Assembly (NCBI GenBank): GCA_025449115.1
Contig: JAHLKC010000031.1
Coordinates: forward strand, 62,001 to 126,000
DNA length: 64,000 nt
Reading direction: 5' to 3'
Source: Chytridium lagenaria
Lineage: Eukaryota > Chytridiomycota > Chytridiomycetes > Chytridiales > Chytridiaceae
Positions 58,967-64,000 of the stretch are shown one piece after another (positions within the stretch are counted from its first letter, which is position 1; each line of letters starts with the position of its first letter). The notes under the pieces are model-generated. The model worked only from the letters and a program-made list of their open reading frames with translations, ran no database searches and was not told where the DNA came from. The position numbers were made by a program, and so were the translations under genes.

Positions 58967-60540
58967 GGTCCTTCAGAGAAGCTTTAGATTAATGCCTCTA
59001 ATAACAGATCCACCCATGGCTTTTTTTCGTCGAAGGAAACCGGATCAAACAGGTAGGTTGGACCTTTAGTATAATTCGTATATATTCATATCCTGTTAAA
59101 CATCAAGTTAATGATTACCTCTCTTTACCAAAAAGTAGGACGTCCTTCTTCTTGTCATCTTTTGATGGTAAAAAAAAAGGTGTGGATGCCCTAGTATCCT
59201 GGCCAAACTTGACCATTTCGTCATATTCACATATGGTATCCAGATTCGGCACGCCGATGGTGTTGTAATCGAACACCGTATCCAACAACGATGGAGGAAT
59301 GAAGAGAACCTTTGGGTGCCTTCGGGAAGTGTCAAAGAGTATTGATGATTTTGTTGGAGATTGGCGCCAGTCGGTGCGTCGGACTTTTTACGGACTTGTG
59401 GTTGACGAATCGGATGGACTTGTATAGTCAAATGGGAACATTGGTCTCACACGCGACGCAAGCCATAGAAGTACCACCTACACTGTGTCAGTATGGTGAG
59501 CCTATACGTTTCTGGCATGGTTCAGTTTTGATGACGGTTTATCAAGGTTTTCACTTTTTAATATCATATTCCCGGCTTTTTCATAAATGCCGAAATCGAA
59601 CCCACTGGAACATTCTCTACATCATGTCTGTATCTACAGGATAATTCCGTTGATCTCATCGATATGCCATCAAGGAGTGGCGCCAGTCGGTGCGTCGGAC
59701 TTTTCAAGGTCTTGTGGTTGACGAATCGAATGGACTCTTATGGTCAATTGTGGACTTTGGCCTCACCCGCGACATCAGCCATAGAAGTACCGCCTACATT
59801 GCGTTAGTATGATGAACTTAAACGTTTCTGGTATGCTTCAGTTTTGATGACGGTTTATCAAGGTTTTCACTTTTTTTTTATCAAATTCCTGGCTTTCATG
59901 AAAAATGACGAAATCGAACCCACTGGGACATTCTCTAACATCATATCTGTATCTACAGGATAATTCCGTTGATCTCATCGATATGCCATCAAGGAGTGGC
60001 GCCAGTCGGTGCGTCGGACTTTTCAAGGTCTTGTGGTTGACGAATCGAATGGACTCTTATGGTCAAGTGTGAACTTTGGCCTCACCCGCGACATCAGCCA
60101 TAGAAGTACCGCCTACATTGCGTTAGTATGATGAACTTAAACGTTTCTGGTATGCTTCAGTTTTGATGACTGTTTATCAAGGTTTTCACTTTTTTTTATC
60201 AAATTCCTGGCTTTCATGAAAAATAACGAAATCGAACCCACTGGGACATTCTCTAACATCATATCTACATCTACAGGATAATGTCGTTGGTCTCATTGAT
60301 ATGCCATCAAGGTGTGGCGAAGGTTTTTCGATTTTTTGGTTTTGTTTTGTTTTTTTTATATGAATCTTGAGACTAAACCAAAGTTCTGTAAAGTTAAGGT
60401 TACATAAAAATCGGGCGAATAAATCGGGCGAAGAAGAACGTCACGAGCACTTTGAAGCGTCCATTATGACAGAATCAAGGCTATCACGTAAAAAGTCATG
60501 GTGTTGGAAAGTAGGATACATGGATTTTATGGAAAATTCT
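58967..60540. repeat. Tandem repeat, unit B with internal 318-bp expansion
   Basis: The start matches unit A (CATGGCTTTTTTTC at about 59012; core at 59363). The core then recurs at 59679 and 59998, spacings 316 and 319 bp, and a final partial copy at about 60316 runs into a tail matching the end of unit A (CAAGGCTATCACGTAAA near 60477). So unit B is unit A plus two extra copies of its inner 318-bp segment. The two inner copies are nearly identical to each other. Confidence 0.85.
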
Positions 60541-61014
60541 TAAGGTCGCTTCCGTCGGGGTAAGAAGTTAAAAGAAATTCTATCAAGGTGGATCGAGTGA
60601 AATCAGGGTATGTTAAGGAATGTTGTGAAGCGAGTTTGAGGTAACTCCGTGGTGGTTGGTTTACTGTGATGAGGATCGAGCGTTTAGAAAATATGTTGTG
60701 AGAAAGGATGGATTATGAAGGAAGTTAAGGGTAGTCTTTCTTTATATTTAAAGGTTTTCTTAAAGTTTCATGCCATCGTCTCGTCTTTAAAAGTTGCTAG
60801 TAATCCTTCACTACATTTTTTGTTTATCCTTTTAACTTATTAGAAGGATATACAGTTCAGTTCGCTCCGAACGCATATCATTCGAATTTTATGATCATGT
60901 CTATACTACATATCGTTTGGTTATTTGGCCAAGCCAGTCTTCTACAACAAATATTCTGCCCGATCGTATTTATACGTAAGAAATAGTGAAGACTTTTGGC
61001 GTAAAAACAATGCC

Positions 61015-61073
<59 letters not shown>

Positions 61074-61225
61074 AATGAAATAAAATCACGCAACGCGATT
61101 TTGTATAGATTCGGACTTTATTGATTTTAAGAAGAAGCAACAAGTTCTATTTTTGCAACTCGCGAAATAATTTTAATTCGAACAAGGTTTCCGTCCAAGG
61201 ACACCATATACGGTACTCGCAACAG
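60541..61225. other. Intergenic with long homopolymer
   Basis: Spacer after the repeat array; contains the C10-T45 tract at 61013-61067 and the 3' flank of the gene at 61226. No gene is seen. Confidence 0.4.
61013..61067. repeat. C10-T45 homopolymer tract
   Basis: Ten C followed directly by forty-five T. On the minus strand this reads as A45 then G10. It may be an old poly(A) end of a retroposed sequence or simple slippage; no retroposon body was recognised beside it. Confidence 0.8.
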
Positions 61226-62681
61226 TTATGTACAGAGACACCTATTTCCCAATCTAACGACCCCACGTCCTGTCATCTTCTCATTCATTTCTCCACTTCC
61301 ATCGTTTCCCCCTAAATCTTCAGTTTTCGGAATCACCTGTGGTTGAAAATGGGGAGGATACGCGCCGTACATGTACGGAGGATATGGGTATCCTTGATCC
61401 ATTCCGTACATTCGAGGATTTCCTTGCCGGGCTGAAGAGCCTGGCGGTAATGCATTGTTGGGAACGGATGTTGCAGCGGTGGAATTTGAGGAGGAAGGGG
61501 TGGAGTTTGAAGCAGAGGTGGATGAATGGTTGGGCCGTTGTTGCGCAGCGGTCATGTCGGGAAAAGGCGGAGGGTATGGGTAATGAGGGTAGGGGTTATG
61601 AGAGTAAGAAGGGTATCCGTGACCATATGTAAAGTAATTATAGGGTTGGGGAGGGAGTTGTTGATATTTTTCTGGAATAGAAGGCTGAAGTGCAGTGAAA
61701 AAACAGATTAGAACACTGATATCATTCTTTGATCGATGTTCTTACCGAATCTTCCGGGGAGGTGTTGGAGGAAGCAGGGGCATCGTCGCTACGATTTCTT
61801 TTCTTTTTAGATGATGGTGGCTCAGAATCCTCGGAATGGCTTTCGCTTCTCGGTCTTGAGGTTTTGTTTTTGCCTGGAGAATTTGATTGAGTGCGTTCAG
61901 GATATAAAGACGTTGTTGCTCTTGATGAATGTGCTGGAAGGATGGAGTGGCGTTAGAATGATTTATATTAAACGTTGAGGCTCGATATAATCTGGTACAG
62001 CAACGCAAAGGTAAAATTCAAGATCCCCAGTTGAAAACAATAAAGGAGACAGATGAAAGACGTGTTAAGCATACCCAATGACTTATCCCGCAAATACTCT
62101 GGCAGCACAATCTTTCCTCCAGTTTCAGGGAGATGCCCAGATCGAAACATGCCTTTTAAGACAACATCGTCAAAGGCATCCTTTTCACCATCCTTCTTCA
62201 TTCTTAAAAGCTCGTTAATCTGACCAATGATGAATCTCAAGATAGTGCCAGGTGGGACCTTTTTTCTCCCTCTCCCAGAAAGCGGTGGTTCGACGGCCTT
62301 ATCCAGAATCCAACTCGCAAGCTCCTCTGGAGTCTCGCCCCTAAACTTTTTAAATCCAGGTGACGGTTTTCCTCCAATGGGTTTTGGCGCTGTGACTACA
62401 AAGACTCTGCCTGCCATTGCATAGATCATTCGATGCGGCTGAATGCCGTGATCCTCTGCTGCTTCCAGTATCACCGTTTTGCAGTGTTTCTTGAACCGCT
62501 TGATGTCCCAGCGAGCTTCATCTGCTGCTGCGGAGCGGAGGTTAATCTGCCCAATGGAGCCAGCCATTGCTGAAGACGGAGCTGCAGGATCTGTTCTGTT
62601 GTTGCCCTCATCCGACAGACTAATCAGAGGCAAGTAAGCTGGAACAACGGCTGGGCCAGGCCCATCATCTATGCCGTTCAT
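61226..62681 (-). CDS. Conserved-looking nuclear-type protein of unknown function, intact
   Basis: The start MNGIDDGPGPAVVPAYLPLI at 62681 is preferred; an upstream Met at 62798 in the same frame adds 39 residues. The folded part is about 62560-62070: RWDIKRFKKHCKTVILEAAE, HRMIYAMAGRVFVVTAPKP, ETPEELASWILDKAVEPPL, ILRFIIGQINELLRMKKDGE and TGGKIVLPEYLRDKS. Two introns follow (about 62074-61937 and 61746-61694), with exact phase at the first. Exon 2 is Ser/Arg/Lys-rich with SSKKKRNR, a likely nuclear localisation signal. Exon 3 is low-complexity Tyr/Pro/Ser (YPYPPYMYGAYPPHF) and stops at 61226. No frame break is present in about 1.4 kb. A gene-regulatory or RNA-related role is a guess from the nuclear signal and the disordered tail. 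Confidence 0.7.
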
Positions 62682-62798
62682 AGTTTGTTGGAGTTTTTGC
62701 CGTTCCCCTTTTCTTTTGCAGAGAAAATCTTTCCAGGGCCCTTCGGGTGTGTTCAAAGTGAATCGAGGGTGGATACTCGGTAAAGTAGACAAGACCAA

Positions 62799-63727
62799 TC
62801 AGTCCCCTTTATCCTCCTGAAGTCGAATTTTGGCCCAAAGTTTATTCGCAATTTTCTTTTTTGAGTGTTGGACGGGTGGGTTTCGTGGTCAAACACTGGG
62901 TGCCTTTCTTTTTTTGAGAATGAGGCTCCTGTGGTTTATACGAAAGTGATTGGAGAGCGGATACGCATTGAGAATTCAAATCCAGATTCGCAATCTCAAA
63001 AAATGAGCAACAACGACATTGCAACGAACAGCGAAACAAAGTTGTTGTTGTTGTTGTTGTTCATCCACCGATATTTATGTTGACATCGACTCAACTATTT
63101 CACTCTCTCTCAGAGATCTTCTTCTACGTCTGCACCGCATTGTCGAGAGCGTTGGTTACTACTGCGGGTTGCCTGTTTTGCCTCGATCAACCTCAGGAAA
63201 ATCGATCGGTTGGATGTCGTACGATCCGAACAGAAATCAGTGTGCTACCAACATCCTTACTACACGAGTATAAACCTTGCTTTACCGACTCTTGAAATGT
63301 TCAGTTTGAACCAGGAAACACCTCCAACGTCGGATCCGTCGATGCGTGCCTGGAAGAAAGTGGTACCCTCGCCGCAGATGCCACTCTTCCATAGATATGA
63401 GGTAACATTTAAAACAATGTTCGATCCTTATCGGGTGCTGGGGCTGAAGTTGGCGAGTCAATGGGGAAGTTATTGGGAGTGTTTGCACAGGTAGAATTCC
63501 TAGACTCTAGCAAGCCCAAATGATGGCCAACGGACAGAAATTGACTTTACCTCATTGAGTGACACTTTTGTGTCGTATGACTCTGAGTATTCTTGATTGT
63601 ATTGAGCCTGACCAGGAACTTATCCACCTGCAAAGCCATTAAAACGAGAGTACGATGGAAGTCTACTGGTCTTTGACTTTCTTCTTCCATCTTTTCACCC
63701 CAAGTGAGCTTCTTTAAGCTTTTTCAC
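62799..63727. other. Intergenic / unresolved plus-strand stretch
   Basis: About 930 bp between divergent genes. Contains (GTT)6-type repeats near 63041-63060. Plus-strand open frames around 63000-63495 are overlapping and frame-mixed; 63210-63494 looks mildly protein-like (HRYEVTFKTMFDPYRVLGL), but I cannot assign a gene. Confidence 0.3.
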
Positions 63728-64000
63728 ATGTCGAAACAAGTGGAATACTCGAAGATCGAAGAGGTCGTCGCTCTCAGGAATCCTGATTACCCTTTTTGCA
63801 GCCTTTGGAGGAATTCTTTTCGGTTATGATTCAGGTATGTCCGTCCCATCCAGCTGCTGTGTGTGATTTCAGTGTGCTGCAGCTTTAAAGCTCACAAAAC
63901 ATGGCTTCAGGTTCTACTGCTGGGGCTATCGCGATGCCTGCATATTGATGAGACAATTCGGATCTTCAAACCCTGACGCGGCCGATGCCGTGAACAATCC
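63728..64000 (+). CDS. Sugar transporter (MFS hexose-type), 5' part, cut by window end
   Basis: From ATG 63728: MSKQVEYSK, a one-base break, then SGILITLFAAFGGILFGYDS, which is TM1 of sugar porters with the conserved F.A..GG.LFGYD motif. An intron at about 63834-63911 separates it from GSTAGAIAMPAYLMRQFG, the usual start of the first loop (G.I.G....). The rest lies outside the window. It should be a plasma-membrane proton-symport or facilitative hexose carrier; substrate cannot be told from this part. Confidence 0.75.

Noticed and set aside
58145..59431. Pair of similar minus-strand frames of 106 and 107 codons in the repeat units
   Set aside because: They are similar only because the DNA is duplicated. 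There is no domain, and the plus-strand frames are equally conserved.
57991..60540. CRISPR-like array
   Set aside because: Units are hundreds of bases long and contiguous, with no short repeat/spacer alternation, in a eukaryotic sequence.
1..64000. tRNA or rRNA genes
   Set aside because: I looked for B-box-like GGTTCGA sequences and cloverleaf arms; the few hits lie inside coding regions or lack matching stems.

Overview
The window looks like nuclear DNA from a fungus, most likely an early-diverging zoosporic (chytrid-type) lineage. Genes are split by short introns of about 45-100 bp with GTAAGT/GTATGT donors. There is a mitochondrial ABC exporter (Atm1 type), an RNA polymerase III subunit (RPC8/Rpc25), the small RPA subunit (RPA3), a PPR protein, a CDF zinc transporter and a Ty1/copia retrotransposon. 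A gene resembling the MYCBP-associated/flagellar protein MYCBPAP is the main argument for a flagellated stage. The lineage call is inference; I ran no search.

Layout. 0-5 kb: a secreted ADP-ribosyltransferase-like protein (minus) and the MYCBPAP-like gene (plus). 5-13 kb: atm1 (plus), then RPC8, an Asp-nucleophile alpha/beta hydrolase, a CFEM-like surface protein and a DUF4291 protein (all minus). 13-16 kb: a C2-domain class-3 lipase (minus). 16-31 kb: a gene-poor, fast-evolving block with a flavin-monooxygenase remnant, four Ser-rich proteins of unknown function (two sharing a distinctive LPRI[DE]SAG motif) and a PPR gene. 31-37.7 kb: three tandem copies of a multi-pass membrane protein, two intact and one decayed. 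37.76-42.96 kb: a complete copia element with 164/166-bp LTRs and a 5-bp target duplication. 43-54 kb: CDF transporter, EF-hand-like fragment, arrestin-like gene divergent from RPA3, a second C2-lipase and a secreted-type serine hydrolase. 54-61 kb: AT-rich, almost gene-free, holding a nested tandem repeat (about 970-bp unit with a 318-bp sub-repeat expanded three times). 61-64 kb: an intact gene of unknown function and the start of a sugar transporter cut by the window edge.

Most single-copy genes cannot be read in one frame. Where the family is recognisable, the break is almost always one missing base inside or beside a short homopolymer. Even the two LTRs of the retrotransposon differ only in the length of two T-runs. 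I therefore treat these genes as probably functional and the breaks as probable sequence errors, and give one interval per gene from start to stop with introns and frame breaks inside it. Several long genes (31017-33098, 33533-35584, 61226-62681) are free of breaks, so the error density is uneven.
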